From NCBI GenBank assembly GCA_905215015.1, contig CAJMOS010000111.1, forward strand, positions 1-9,945: a stretch of 9,945 nucleotides of DNA, given 5' to 3'. The DNA comes from an uncultured bacterium (lineage in GTDB: Bacteria > Spirochaetota > Spirochaetia > Sphaerochaetales > Sphaerochaetaceae). Made by a program: the position numbers and the translations under genes. The notes under the pieces were generated by a model. The model saw only the letters and a list, made by a program, of their open reading frames with translations. It had not been told where the DNA came from and did not search any database. Position 1 is the first letter of the stretch; each line of letters starts with the position of its first letter. Below are positions 1 through 7,633 of this stretch, piece by piece.

Positions 1-483
1 GGTCCCCGCGACGGTCTTGGGGAGATCACCATCCCCGCCAACGAGCCAGGCTCCTCGATCATGCCGGGCAAGGTCAATCCGACCCAGTGCGAGCAGGTGA
101 CGATGGTCGCCGTCCAGGTAATCGGCAACGATGTGGCCGTCGGCATGGCCGCCAGCCAGGGCAACTTCGAGCTGAACGTCTTCATGCCGGTGATTGCCTA
201 CAACTTCCTGCAGTCTGCCCGCCTGTTGAGCGAGTCCATCCTTTCGTTCAACTCCAAGTGTGCGGTCGGCATCGTGCCCAACAAGGAGAAGATGCATGAG
301 AACCTGTATCGCTCGCTGATGCTGGTCACGGCGCTCAACCCCTACATCGGTTACGAGCGCGCGGCAAAGGTGAGCCATAAGGCGTTCGAGGAGAACATCT
401 CCCTGAAGGAGGCCTGCGTGGCCCTCGGATTCCTCTCGGCGGAGGAGTTCGACAAGGTGTTCCATCCCGAACAGATGGTCTGA
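1..483 (+). CDS. fumC: Class II fumarate hydratase, C-terminal part (5' end outside window)
   Basis: This is a fumarase that interconverts malate and fumarate in the cytoplasm. Only the last ~160 residues are present. The frame is open from base 1, so the gene begins upstream; class II fumarases are usually about 460-470 residues. The superfamily signature GSSIMPGKVNP lies at nt 49-81 and supplies the mobile active-site loop. The flanking segments QVIGNDVAVGM, GNFELNVF, NFLQSARLL, CAVGI, SLMLVTALN and the C-terminal PEQMV match fumarase rather than aspartase or argininosuccinate lyase. The stop is 20 nt before hdrB, with no visible terminator between, so it probably shares the operon. That placement suggests it feeds fumarate to the fumarate-reductase-like pair at the distal end. 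The family call is very secure; co-transcription is inferred. Confidence 0.95.
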   Translation, partial: GPRDGLGEITIPANEPGSSIMPGKVNPTQCEQVTMVAVQVIGNDVAVGMAASQGNFELNVFMPVIAYNFLQSARLLSESILSFNSKCAVGIVPNKEKMHENLYRSLMLVTALNPYIGYERAAKVSHKAFEENISLKEACVALGFLSAEEFDKVFHPEQMV

Positions 484-491
484 GTGGTTGT

Positions 492-497
492 GAGGAG
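492..497 (+). promoter_or_regulatory. Ribosome binding site for hdrB (GTG start)
   Basis: GAGGAG lies 6 nt upstream of the GTG at 504, in the short gap after the fumarase stop. No ATG offers a better start, and the protein from this GTG begins right at the conserved HdrB N-terminus (YFPGC), so the site decides the GTG start. Confidence 0.75.
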
Positions 498-503
498 TGT
501 GCC

Positions 504-1313
504 GTGAGTATCTATAGTTATTTTCCCGGGTGTACGCTGAAGAACAAGGCCCAGGAGCTGGACGAATGCGCCCGGCTCAGCGCCGAGGCGCTCGGCTTCA
601 CGCTGGTGGAGTTGCCTGAATGGCAGTGCTGCGGCGGTGTCTATACGGCGGCGAAGGACGAGATCGTGACCAAGTTGAGCGCCATCCGCGCCTTGGCGGC
701 CGCCAGGGACGCCGGCCAGGACTTGGTGACGATCTGCTCCGCCTGCCACAACGTGATCAAGCGGGCCAACGCCGACATGCAGGACAAGGATTTCGACTTC
801 AAGGTCAACAACTACCTGAAGCTGGACCGGCCGTATCATGGCGAGACCCACGTCTACCATTACCTTGAGGTGCTGCGCGACAAGGTCGGTTTCGACAAGC
901 TTGCCTCGATGGTCAAGCGTCCCTTGACGGGGATGAAGGTCGGCGCCTATTACGGGTGCCTGTTGCTCCGTCCGGGCAAGGTGATGCAGTTCGACGATCC
1001 GGAGAATCCGAAGATCATGGAGGATTTCATCCGTGCCCTGGGTGCGGAACCGGTCGTCTGGTCGATGCGCAACGAGTGCTGTGGCGGCTATGTCCGTCTG
1101 GATGAGCCGAAGATCGCCTGGGACAAGAGTGGCAGGATCCTGGCCAACGCCAAGGACATGCAGGCCGACCTGCTGGTGACCGCGTGCCCGCTCTGCCAGT
1201 ACAACCTGACGAGCAACACCGACTACGACTTGCCGGTCTTCTATTTCACCCAGCTCTTGGCCTACGCTTTGGGCTTGAAGGAGATGCAGGAGGTGGAACA
1301 TGGAAAGTGCTGA
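504..1313 (+). CDS. hdrB: CoB-CoM heterodisulfide reductase-like subunit B (two CCG domains)
   Basis: The 269-residue product has two complete cysteine-rich CCG domains, which in HdrB bind noncubane [4Fe-4S] clusters. The first uses C10, C42-C43, C78 and C81; the second uses C152, C192-C193, C228 and C231. Spacing (31 or 39 residues before CC, 34 after, then CxxC) fits the family. In methanogens HdrB reduces the CoM-S-S-CoB heterodisulfide. Bacteria without these cofactors use HdrB-like proteins with other or unknown acceptors, such as DsrC-type disulfides in sulfate reducers. Here it may be the high-potential branch end or a relay towards the FrdB-like protein. The start is GTG with a GAGGAG site. 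Its last 14 nt overlap hdrC, consistent with translational coupling. Family assignment is firm; the physiological acceptor is unknown. Confidence 0.93.
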   Translation: MSIYSYFPGCTLKNKAQELDECARLSAEALGFTLVELPEWQCCGGVYTAAKDEIVTKLSAIRALAAARDAGQDLVTICSACHNVIKRANADMQDKDFDFKVNNYLKLDRPYHGETHVYHYLEVLRDKVGFDKLASMVKRPLTGMKVGAYYGCLLLRPGKVMQFDDPENPKIMEDFIRALGAEPVVWSMRNECCGGYVRLDEPKIAWDKSGRILANAKDMQADLLVTACPLCQYNLTSNTDYDLPVFYFTQLLAYALGLKEMQEVEHGKC

Positions 1314-1689
1314 GTCGATGAAGCAGGAAATCCTGCGCATCAGCGGGGTGGACCCGCTGAAGTGCATGCGCTGCGGCAAATGCGCGGCTACCTGCCCCTG
1401 CTACGGGGAGATGGAGTACCATCCCAACGAGTTCGTCTACATGGTCGAGCGGGGCGAGATCGAGCCGCTTCTCTCCTCGAAGAGCCTGTACCGGTGCCTT
1501 TCCTGTATGGCATGCATCGAGAGGTGCCCGCGGCAGGTGGAGCCTGGCAAGCTGATCGAGGCGGTCCGGCTCTACGTCGAACGCGCAAAGGAGGGCAGCC
1601 ACATGACTCCGCAGGACATGGTGGGCAAGCTTGAGGACCAGATGCCACAGCAGATTCTGGTCAGCGCGATGCGAAAGTTCAACAAATAG
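1300..1689 (+). CDS. hdrC: Heterodisulfide reductase-like subunit C (two [4Fe-4S])
   Basis: HdrC is the small ferredoxin-like subunit that passes electrons from HdrA to HdrB. This 129-residue protein has two four-cysteine [4Fe-4S] motifs: C22/C25/C28/C32 (CMRCGKCAATC) and C66/C69/C72/C76 (CLSCMACIERC), separated by the EFVYMVERGE-type linker typical of HdrC. Length is within the usual range for stand-alone bacterial HdrC. The ATG is preceded by a strong AGGAGGT at 1288-1294, 5 nt away, and lies inside the end of hdrB. The gene order B-C-A differs from the C-B-A order of some Flx-Hdr loci, but the same three subunits are present. I see no signal peptide or membrane segment, so it should be cytoplasmic. 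Confidence 0.93.
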   Translation: MESAESMKQEILRISGVDPLKCMRCGKCAATCPCYGEMEYHPNEFVYMVERGEIEPLLSSKSLYRCLSCMACIERCPRQVEPGKLIEAVRLYVERAKEGSHMTPQDMVGKLEDQMPQQILVSAMRKFNK

Positions 1690-1697
1690 GTGAAGCG

Positions 1698-3689
1698 ATG
1701 CAGAGAATAGGAGTGTTCGTGTGCCATTGCGGCACCAATATCGCGGCGACTGTTGACGTGAAGCAGGTCGCCGAGACCCTGGGCAAGGAGCCGGGAGTGG
1801 TCGTCGCGACCGATTATCCCTACATGTGCTCCCTCGCCGGACAGGATCTGGTCAAGGATGCCATCAAGGAGAAGCAGCTTACCGGAGTGGTGATCTGTTC
1901 CTGTTCCCCCCGCATGCACGAGGGAACCTTCCGCAAGGCGGCCCAGCAGGCGGGGCTCAATTCCTTCATGCTGGAGATCGCCAACATCCGCGAGCAGTGC
2001 TCGTGGATCCACAAGGATATCGCCGAGGCGACCGACAAGGCCATTTCCATCGGCCGGGCGGCGATCGCCAAGGTGCGCAACGACCAGCCGCTGACTCCGA
2101 GCCAGAACCCGGTTGTCAAGCGTGCCCTGGTCATTGGTGGCGGTATCGCCGGCATCCAGGCGGCCTTGGATATCGCCGACGCGGGATATGATGTCGATAT
2201 CGTCGAGAAACAGCCGACTGTCGGAGGGAAGATGACCCAGCTGGACAAGACCTTCCCGACACTGGACTGCGCCAGCTGCATCCTGACCCCGAAGATGGTC
2301 GATGTGGCGCAGAACGAGAAGATCCACATCTACTCCTACAGCGAGGTCGAGAAGGTGGAGGGCTATATCGGGAACTTCCACGTGCGGATCCGCCGCAAGG
2401 CCCGCTACGTGGACGAGGACAAGTGCACGGGTTGCGGCCTGTGTACCCAGAAGTGTCCGATGAAGAAGGTGCCCAACGAGTTCAACCTCGGGCTGGATTT
2501 CCGCCATGCGGTCTATATTCCCTTCGCCCAGGCGGTTCCTAAAGTGGCGACAATCGATCCCCGGTACTGCAGGATGCTGAAGGAGGGCAAGTGCGGTCTC
2601 TGCGCGAAGGTCTGTGGCGTTGGCGCCATCGACTACAAGCAGAAGGACAGTTTCGTCGAGCAGGACTACGGCGCCATCGTGGTCGCCACCGGATTCAACC
2701 CGATCCGGTTGGACAAGTTCGATGAGTTCGCCTATTCGCAGAGCAAGGATGTGGTCAGCTCCTTGGAGTTCGAGCGCCTGATGAACGCGGCGGGGCCGAA
2801 CAACGGCGTGCTCTTGCGTCCCTCGGACGGCAGGCCCCCGAAGACCTTGGTTTTCGTCCAGTGCGTCGGGTCCCGTGGCACCTCCTGCAGGGACAAGGAG
2901 TATTGCTCCAAGATCTGCTGCATGTACACAGCCAAGCACGCCATGCTGGTCAAGGAGCATTATCCCGACACCGAGGTCTATGTCTTCTATATCGATGTCC
3001 GTACCCCGGGCAAGAACTTCGACGAGTTCTATCGCCGGGCGGTGGAGCAGTTCGGTGTCCATTACATCAAGGGCATGGTCGGAAAGGTCGTGCCCCAGGC
3101 TGACGGTTCGCTGGACGTGCAGGCGTCCGACTTGCTGGCCCGCGAGCAGCTGCACATCAAGGCCGACATGGTGGTGCTTGCCGCCGCCATGGAGCCGGAC
3201 AAGAGCGCACGGCACTTGGCGACGATGCTGACCGCGTCGATGGACACCAACGACTGGTTCACCGAGGCGCACCCGAAGCTCCGTCCGGTCGAGAGCCCGA
3301 CCGCCGGCATCTTCCTTGCCGGCGCTTGCCAGGGCCCGAAGGACATTCCGGACACGGTCACCCAGGCGGGAGCCGCTGCGAGCAAGGTGATCGGCCTGTT
3401 GTCCAAGGACCATCTGACGGGCAACCCCTGTATCGCCACGTGCAACGAGCTGCGCTGCAACGGTTGCTCCTCCTGTGCCAATGTCTGTCCCTACGGCGCG
3501 ATCACCTATGTGGACAAGGAATTCAAGATGCCTGGTCGCGTGGTGGTGACCCGCCGTGTCGCCCAGGTCAACGCGGCGCTCTGCCAGGGCTGTGGCGGTT
3601 GTACCGTCGCCTGTCCGTCGGGAGCCATGGACCTGAAGGGTTTCGCTACGAGCCAGATTCTCTCGGAGGTTGACGCGATATGCCAGTGA
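1698..3689 (+). CDS. hdrA: Heterodisulfide reductase-like subunit A, FAD/iron-sulfur electron-bifurcating type
   Basis: HdrA carries the flavin where electrons are bifurcated in HdrABC complexes. The 663-residue length matches full-size HdrA. The N-terminal region holds C9/C11, C44 and C68/C70 (ICSCSPRMHE, 67-76). The FAD-binding Rossmann motif GGGIAG is at 147-152. Within the thioredoxin-reductase-like fold is an inserted ferredoxin domain with C243/C246/C249/C253 and C291/C299/C302/C306. Further conserved cysteines are CASC at 191-194 and a group at 389-408. The C-terminus has a two-cluster ferredoxin domain, C587/C590/C593/C597 and C629/C632/C635/C639, which in the methanogen enzyme is the low-potential exit towards ferredoxin. 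The start has AGGTGA 4 nt upstream. The last 10 nt overlap mvhD/flxD. All domains expected for flavin-based bifurcation are present; the activity itself is inferred. Confidence 0.95.
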   Translation: MQRIGVFVCHCGTNIAATVDVKQVAETLGKEPGVVVATDYPYMCSLAGQDLVKDAIKEKQLTGVVICSCSPRMHEGTFRKAAQQAGLNSFMLEIANIREQCSWIHKDIAEATDKAISIGRAAIAKVRNDQPLTPSQNPVVKRALVIGGGIAGIQAALDIADAGYDVDIVEKQPTVGGKMTQLDKTFPTLDCASCILTPKMVDVAQNEKIHIYSYSEVEKVEGYIGNFHVRIRRKARYVDEDKCTGCGLCTQKCPMKKVPNEFNLGLDFRHAVYIPFAQAVPKVATIDPRYCRMLKEGKCGLCAKVCGVGAIDYKQKDSFVEQDYGAIVVATGFNPIRLDKFDEFAYSQSKDVVSSLEFERLMNAAGPNNGVLLRPSDGRPPKTLVFVQCVGSRGTSCRDKEYCSKICCMYTAKHAMLVKEHYPDTEVYVFYIDVRTPGKNFDEFYRRAVEQFGVHYIKGMVGKVVPQADGSLDVQASDLLAREQLHIKADMVVLAAAMEPDKSARHLATMLTASMDTNDWFTEAHPKLRPVESPTAGIFLAGACQGPKDIPDTVTQAGAAASKVIGLLSKDHLTGNPCIATCNELRCNGCSSCANVCPYGAITYVDKEFKMPGRVVVTRRVAQVNAALCQGCGGCTVACPSGAMDLKGFATSQILSEVDAICQ

Positions 3690-4120
3690 ATGATACATAC
3701 CGGCCCAAGATTGTTGCTTTCTGCTGCAACTGGTGTTCTTATGCGGGCGCAGACCTTGCCGGCACCAACCGCCTGCAGTACCCTGCCGAGGTGAAGATCG
3801 TGCGCGTGCCCTGTTCCTGCCGTGTCAACCCGATCTTCATCCTTCGCGCCTATCAGCGCGGCGCCGACGGCGTGATTCTTTGCGGCTGCCATCCCGGTGA
3901 CTGCCACTACACCAAGGGGAATTATTTCACCCGCAGGCGCATGACCCTGCTCTTCTCCATGCTGGATTACCTCGGCATCGAGAAGGAGCGTACCCGCGTC
4001 GAGTGGGTGTCGGCTGCCGAGGGCAGCCGGTTCGCCCATGTGATGCAGGATTTCGTTTCGACGGTCAGCAAACTGGGGCCGAACAAGCGTCTGGAGGATC
4101 TGAGATGCAAGACGAAATGA
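3680..4120 (+). CDS. flxD: MvhD/FlxD-like [2Fe-2S] electron-transfer subunit
   Basis: This 146-residue protein matches the delta subunit of methyl-viologen-reducing hydrogenase (MvhD), the [2Fe-2S] adaptor that docks an electron donor onto HdrA. Key residues are the CCNWC group (C15, C16, C19), PCSCR (C45, C47), CGCHPGDCHY (C68, C70, C75) and the RR-containing segment that follows, all typical of the family. No hydrogenase genes follow. The next genes are Flx-type, so the donor is more likely NADH through FlxA than H2, and I use the flxD name on that basis. A GGAGGT site at 3665-3670 precedes the ATG by 9 nt, inside the end of hdrA. The end of this gene overlaps the next by 16 nt. Confidence 0.9.
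   Translation: MPVNDTYRPKIVAFCCNWCSYAGADLAGTNRLQYPAEVKIVRVPCSCRVNPIFILRAYQRGADGVILCGCHPGDCHYTKGNYFTRRRMTLLFSMLDYLGIEKERTRVEWVSAAEGSRFAHVMQDFVSTVSKLGPNKRLEDLRCKTK
4093..4098 (+). promoter_or_regulatory. Ribosome binding site fixing the start of the 4105 gene
   Basis: GGAGGA lies 6 nt before the ATG at 4105. The reading frame stays open upstream to an ATG at 4003, but that extension lies fully within flxD, encodes an unconserved-looking sequence (MGVGCRGQ...) and has no comparable site. The internal ATG is therefore preferred. Confidence 0.75.
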
Positions 4121-5088
4121 AGGCGAAAGCGATCGAGATGCTTTCCAGCGGGGCTGTCAGGCGCGTGGTCGGCTGGAGGGAGGGTGACTTCGACTATGAT
4201 GTCACGCCTGCCTTCTTCGAGAGCGTCGAGGACCTGAAGGCCCACTTCGTGTACAATGACTTCTGCGGACCCAACCTTTCCAAATATATGGTCAAGGTCA
4301 GCCGCATGGAGGGCAAGAGCCTGGTTTTCCTCAAGCCTTGCGATACCTACAGCTTCAACCAGTTGCTGGATGAGCACCGCATCAGGAGGGACCAGGTCCA
4401 TATCGTCGGCATCCCCTGCAACGGGATGATCGACTGCTACAAGGCCCTGCGCAAGAGTGGTGGGGACGTGTTGGAGATGCGTTCGGATGGGACGACTGTC
4501 AAGGTGAAGACCCTGACGGGGGAGATGGACTATTCGAAGAATGACGTGATTGAGGAGCGTTGCCTTTGCTGTAAGGGCGGCAAGCACATGGTCTACGACG
4601 AGCTGATTGGCGAGGAGGGGCGACTGAACCCGGACTCCAATCGCTTCCGTGGCGTGAAGATGGTGGAGAAGAAGAGCCCGGAGGAGCGTTTCGCTTTTTG
4701 GCGGGGCGAGCTTTCCCGCTGCATCCGCTGCAACGCCTGCCGTGATGTCTGCCCTGCCTGCACCTGCGAGCTCTGCGTGTTCAACAACGAAGCGTCCGGA
4801 GCGACGACCAAGGCGCCGGTCAATTCCTTCGAGGAGAACATGTACCACATCATCCGCGCGTTCCATGTCGCCGGACGTTGTACCGACTGCGGCGAATGCT
4901 CCCGGGTCTGCCCGGAGCGGATTCCGCTACACTTGATCAACCGCAAGTTCATCAAGGACTATGACGAGCTGTACGGCAACTACCAGGCGGGTGAGAGCAG
5001 CGAGGGGGTCAGCCCTCTCTTCACCTACAAGGAATCGGACCCTGATCCCTCGGTCGTGCTGAAGAAAGGAGGTTCGGACAATGCGTAA
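4105..5088 (+). CDS. 4Fe-4S dicluster protein of the Flx module (FlxB/FlxC-type)
   Basis: This 327-residue iron-sulfur protein probably relays electrons between the NADH-oxidising flavoprotein and FlxD/HdrA. The N-terminal ~200 residues have the VFLKPCD segment (C79) and a GIPCNGMIDC segment (C105, C111), reminiscent of coenzyme F420 hydrogenase beta-like domains, plus a CLCC group at 153-156. The C-terminal part has two [4Fe-4S] motifs: C206/C209/C212/C216, then three more cysteines (C219, C221, C224), and C259/C262/C265/C269. The Flx module of Desulfovibrio has two such proteins, FlxB and FlxC; I cannot safely say which name applies, so no symbol is given. Position between flxD and the AsrA-like gene fits. 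It overlaps both neighbours (16 nt and 8 nt). No membrane segments are evident. Confidence 0.85.
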   Translation: MQDEMKAKAIEMLSSGAVRRVVGWREGDFDYDVTPAFFESVEDLKAHFVYNDFCGPNLSKYMVKVSRMEGKSLVFLKPCDTYSFNQLLDEHRIRRDQVHIVGIPCNGMIDCYKALRKSGGDVLEMRSDGTTVKVKTLTGEMDYSKNDVIEERCLCCKGGKHMVYDELIGEEGRLNPDSNRFRGVKMVEKKSPEERFAFWRGELSRCIRCNACRDVCPACTCELCVFNNEASGATTKAPVNSFEENMYHIIRAFHVAGRCTDCGECSRVCPERIPLHLINRKFIKDYDELYGNYQAGESSEGVSPLFTYKESDPDPSVVLKKGGSDNA

Positions 5089-6103
5089 GCTTGCTTTGGA
5101 CAAACTGGACGCCTTCTTCAAGGCGATTGCGGAAAACGAGGCGCTCTATCTGCCGGTGAGGGAGAATATGAGCGCCGCCTTCGAGCGCTACGAAGAGGGG
5201 ACGGTCTACTTTGAGGCTCCCAATACGCTACGCAGCGCCAAGGACTTCTTCTTCCCTCAGAGCGAGACCCTGGCGGCCTTCCGCTTCCAGCAGAACAAGA
5301 TCGAGGTGGTTGACCCGCGCAGGGAAAGCGAGGATTTCGTGGTGTTCGGGGTGCGTCCGTGCGACGTCGCCTCCTTCAAGATCCTGGATTCCGTCTTCCT
5401 CGCCGACCCGGTGGATACCTACTACCAGAACCGGCGTCGCCACTCGACCATCATCAGCCTTTCCTGCACCAAGCCGAGAAGCACCTGCTTCTGCTCGCTG
5501 TACGGCATCGACGCCACCAAGGGCGGCGCCGACATCGACAGCTACAAGTGTGCCGACGGCTACTACTTCGAGGCCAACACCGAGAAGGGCAGGAACCTGC
5601 TGGAAGGCCTCGATTCCCTGTTCACCGAGGGTGACGAGGCGGTGGTCGAGCGCCAGAGGGAAGCGGTCCGGAACGTGCTGGAGAAGCTCCCCTTCGGAAA
5701 GTTGGACATGCACAAGTTCGGCAAGGACGCCAAGATGCTCGAGCTGTTCGACTCGCCTGCATGGGACCAGCTTTCCCAGTCATGCCTGGGCTGCGGCACC
5801 TGCACGTTCGTCTGTCCGACCTGCCAGTGTTTCGACATCCGCGACTTCGACACGGGCCACGGGGTCCAGCGGTATCGCTGCTGGGACAGCTGCATGTATT
5901 CGGACTTCACCCAGATGGCGGCAGCCAATCCACGGCATACCCAGAAGGAACGGTTCCGCCAGCGCTTCATGCACAAGCTGGTCTACTACCCCGAGGAACA
6001 CCAGGGGGTCTATGGATGCGTGGGTTGCGGCCGTTGCCTTGAGCGGTGCCCGATCCATATGCATATCGTCAAGGTGATCAAGACGCTCGGGGAGGACGCG
6101 TGA
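5081..6103 (+). CDS. AsrA-like 4Fe-4S dicluster protein of the Flx module
   Basis: The 340-residue protein resembles anaerobic sulfite reductase subunit A and the beta subunit of sulfhydrogenases, iron-sulfur partners of FAD/NAD-binding AsrB-type proteins. The family segment VRPCDV is at 91-96, followed by a Cys-rich loop (C129, C136, C138). Two [4Fe-4S] motifs are near the C-terminus: C235/C238/C241/C245 (CLGCGTCTFVC), then CQC at 248-250, and C313/C316/C319/C323 (CVGCGRCLERC). It likely accepts electrons from the flavoprotein encoded next and hands them towards HdrA. No AsrC or siroheme sulfite reductase subunit is nearby, so a sulfite reductase role is unlikely. AAAGGAGG at 5065-5072 sits 8 nt before the ATG. 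The stop TGA overlaps the next ATG by one base. The FlxB versus FlxC name is uncertain. Confidence 0.87.
   Translation: MRKLALDKLDAFFKAIAENEALYLPVRENMSAAFERYEEGTVYFEAPNTLRSAKDFFFPQSETLAAFRFQQNKIEVVDPRRESEDFVVFGVRPCDVASFKILDSVFLADPVDTYYQNRRRHSTIISLSCTKPRSTCFCSLYGIDATKGGADIDSYKCADGYYFEANTEKGRNLLEGLDSLFTEGDEAVVERQREAVRNVLEKLPFGKLDMHKFGKDAKMLELFDSPAWDQLSQSCLGCGTCTFVCPTCQCFDIRDFDTGHGVQRYRCWDSCMYSDFTQMAAANPRHTQKERFRQRFMHKLVYYPEEHQGVYGCVGCGRCLERCPIHMHIVKVIKTLGEDA
6089..6096 (+). promoter_or_regulatory. Ribosome binding site fixing the start of flxA
   Basis: GGGGAGGA lies 6 nt before the ATG at 6103. The frame extends upstream to an ATG at 6046, but that part lies within the preceding gene and adds a proline/glycine-rich, unfamily-like leader. 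The TGATG stop-start junction and this site support 6103. Confidence 0.75.
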
Positions 6104-6930
6104 TGGACAAGGAAGCATTGATTCCGCATGTTGCGGTCGTGACGAGGATCGTCAAGGAGACGCCGGACGTGAAGTCCTTCTATGTCTCCGCCCCAGAGGG
6201 AGGCAAGCCGTTCGAGCACAAGCCCGGGCAGTGCGCCATGCTCTCCATCCCCGGCCAAGGGGAATCGATGATCTCGATTACCTCAAGCCCGACCGAGCAG
6301 GATTTCATCGAGTTCAGCGTCAAGAAGGTGGGCCGGGTGACCGGATACCTGCATGACCTGGAGCCGGGCAGCCAGATTCTGGTGCGCGGTCCCTATGGCA
6401 GGCCCTTCCCTGTGGATACCGAACTGAAAGGACACGATTTGGTCTTTGTCGCCGGCGGTATCGGCTTGGCGCCGCTGCACTGCGTCATCAACTACGTCCG
6501 TGCCAAGCGGCAGGACTACGGCAAGGTGATGGTGATCTACGGCTCACGCTCCAAGGAGGATCTGGTAGACTACCAGGAGATGCTTGAAGAGTGGGGCAAG
6601 GATGGCTCGATTGACGTCCGCCTCACCATCGACCGTGAGGAGGAAGGCTGGGACGGCCATGTCGGCTTCGTTCCCAACTATGTGAAGGAACTGCGGCCGG
6701 CTCTTTCCAGCAAGGTGCTGATCTGCGGGCCTCCGGTCATGATCAAGTTCACCCTTGCGGGATTGAAGGAGCTGGGTTTCGCGCTGGACCAGGTCTATAC
6801 GACCATGGAGATGCGCATGAAATGCGGTATCGGCAAATGCGGGCGTTGCAACATCGGCAGCAAGTACGTCTGCAAGGATGGTCCGGTGTTCCGGTTTGAC
6901 GAGCTGGATGAACTGCCGAACGAGTATTGA
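6103..6930 (+). CDS. flxA: FlxA-like FAD/NAD(P)-binding oxidoreductase (AsrB/PyrK type)
   Basis: This 275-residue flavoprotein is the likely NADH entry point. It has the ferredoxin-NADP reductase fold: an N-terminal FAD-binding barrel (PGQ at 41-43, SITSSP at 58-63, GRVTGYLHDL at 77-86, GPYGRPFP at 96-103) and a nucleotide-binding domain with GGIGLAPL at 118-125 and ICGPPVM further on. The usual RxYS flavin motif is replaced by a MISITSS segment, as in AsrB/PyrK/HydG relatives. The C-terminus has a PyrK-type [2Fe-2S] motif: C241, C246, C249, C257 (CGIGKCGRC then VCKDGPVF). In sulfate reducers, Flx-Hdr is proposed to couple NADH oxidation to ferredoxin reduction and a disulfide; I infer NADH as donor here. 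It directly precedes the fumarate reductase-like pair with a 16-nt gap. Confidence 0.88.
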   Translation: MDKEALIPHVAVVTRIVKETPDVKSFYVSAPEGGKPFEHKPGQCAMLSIPGQGESMISITSSPTEQDFIEFSVKKVGRVTGYLHDLEPGSQILVRGPYGRPFPVDTELKGHDLVFVAGGIGLAPLHCVINYVRAKRQDYGKVMVIYGSRSKEDLVDYQEMLEEWGKDGSIDVRLTIDREEEGWDGHVGFVPNYVKELRPALSSKVLICGPPVMIKFTLAGLKELGFALDQVYTTMEMRMKCGIGKCGRCNIGSKYVCKDGPVFRFDELDELPNEY

Positions 6931-6931
6931 T

Positions 6932-6937
6932 GAGGAG
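6932..6937 (+). promoter_or_regulatory. Ribosome binding site fixing the start of the FrdB-like gene
   Basis: GAGGAG immediately follows the flxA stop and lies 9 nt before the ATG at 6947. An upstream in-frame ATG at 6878 lies inside flxA and would add 23 residues unlike the family; a GTG at 6941 is only 3 nt from the site. The 6947 start places the beta-grasp strand (VHVYFFGKQY) at the N-terminus as expected. Confidence 0.65.
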
Positions 6938-6946
6938 CATGTGGAT

Positions 6947-7624
6947 ATGAGTGTGCAAATGGTGCATGTCTATTTCTTTGGAAAACAGTATTTGGTTCCT
7001 GACAACCTGACCATCATGAAGGCCATGGAGTATGCCGGTTACCAGCTCGTGCGTGGCTGCGGGTGCCGCAATGGATTCTGCGGAGCCTGCGCCACGATCT
7101 ACCGTATCAAGGGGCAGCAGCAATTGAAGACCGCCCTTGCCTGCCAGACGAAGGTCGAGGAAGGGATGTACGTCGCTACGCTTCCCTTCTTCCCGCTTAT
7201 CAAGCAGGTATACGACATCAGGAAGATCAAGCCGGAGCAACAGGTGATGATGCAGCTCTACCCGGAGATCTACAGCTGCGTCGGCTGCAACGCCTGCACC
7301 CGTGCCTGTCCCCAGGGGCTGAAGGTCATGCAGTACATCGCCTACGCCCAGCGGGGTGATTTCGCCAAGGTGGCGGAGCTTTCCTTCGACTGCGTCATGT
7401 GCGGTATCTGCTCTGTCCGTTGCCCGGCTGAGATCAGCCACCCGCAGGTCGCCCTGCTTGCCCGCCGCCTGAACGGCCGTTATCTGGCTCCCCATTCGGA
7501 CCATGTGGACGAACGGGTACAGGAAATCAAGGAGGGCAAGTTCGAGCAGGCCCTGGAGGATTTGATGGCCAAGAGCGACGACCAGTTGAAAGACCTGTAT
7601 GAGCACAGGGATATCGAGAAGTGA
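6947..7624 (+). CDS. Fumarate reductase/succinate dehydrogenase iron-sulfur subunit-like protein
   Basis: The 225-residue protein carries electrons to the flavoprotein encoded next. The N-terminal ferredoxin-like domain has C40/C45/C48 and C66 for [2Fe-2S] (CRNGFCGAC, then LACQT), with an extra C38. The C-terminal helical domain has C111/C114/C117/C121 (CVGCNACTRAC-P) and C149/C152/C155/C159 (CVMCGICSVRC-P). Classical FrdB/SdhB have one [4Fe-4S] and one [3Fe-4S] cluster, the latter next to quinone. Here both motifs have four regularly spaced cysteines, so two [4Fe-4S] clusters are predicted. No CCG domain follows, unlike archaeal TfrB. These features suit a soluble complex fed by Hdr/Flx rather than quinol. 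It is 9 nt upstream of the flavoprotein gene. Family placement is good; the frdB name is avoided because of the divergence. Confidence 0.85.
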   Translation: MSVQMVHVYFFGKQYLVPDNLTIMKAMEYAGYQLVRGCGCRNGFCGACATIYRIKGQQQLKTALACQTKVEEGMYVATLPFFPLIKQVYDIRKIKPEQQVMMQLYPEIYSCVGCNACTRACPQGLKVMQYIAYAQRGDFAKVAELSFDCVMCGICSVRCPAEISHPQVALLARRLNGRYLAPHSDHVDERVQEIKEGKFEQALEDLMAKSDDQLKDLYEHRDIEK

Positions 7625-7633
7625 GGAAGAGCC

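Noticed and set aside
1572..3698. A 708-codon minus-strand open frame opposite hdrA
   Set aside because: Same antisense shadow effect; the plus strand clearly encodes HdrA with all cluster motifs, and the shadow translation shows no family resemblance.
3680..4120. Hydrogenase-linked MvhD of an Mvh-Hdr complex
   Set aside because: No MvhA/MvhG hydrogenase genes are in the window; the following genes are the Flx set, so a hydrogen donor is not supported.
5081..6930. Anaerobic sulfite reductase AsrAB
   Set aside because: The two proteins are AsrA- and AsrB-like, but no AsrC siroheme subunit is present and they sit between flxD/hdr and Frd-like genes, so an Flx-type NADH module explains them better.
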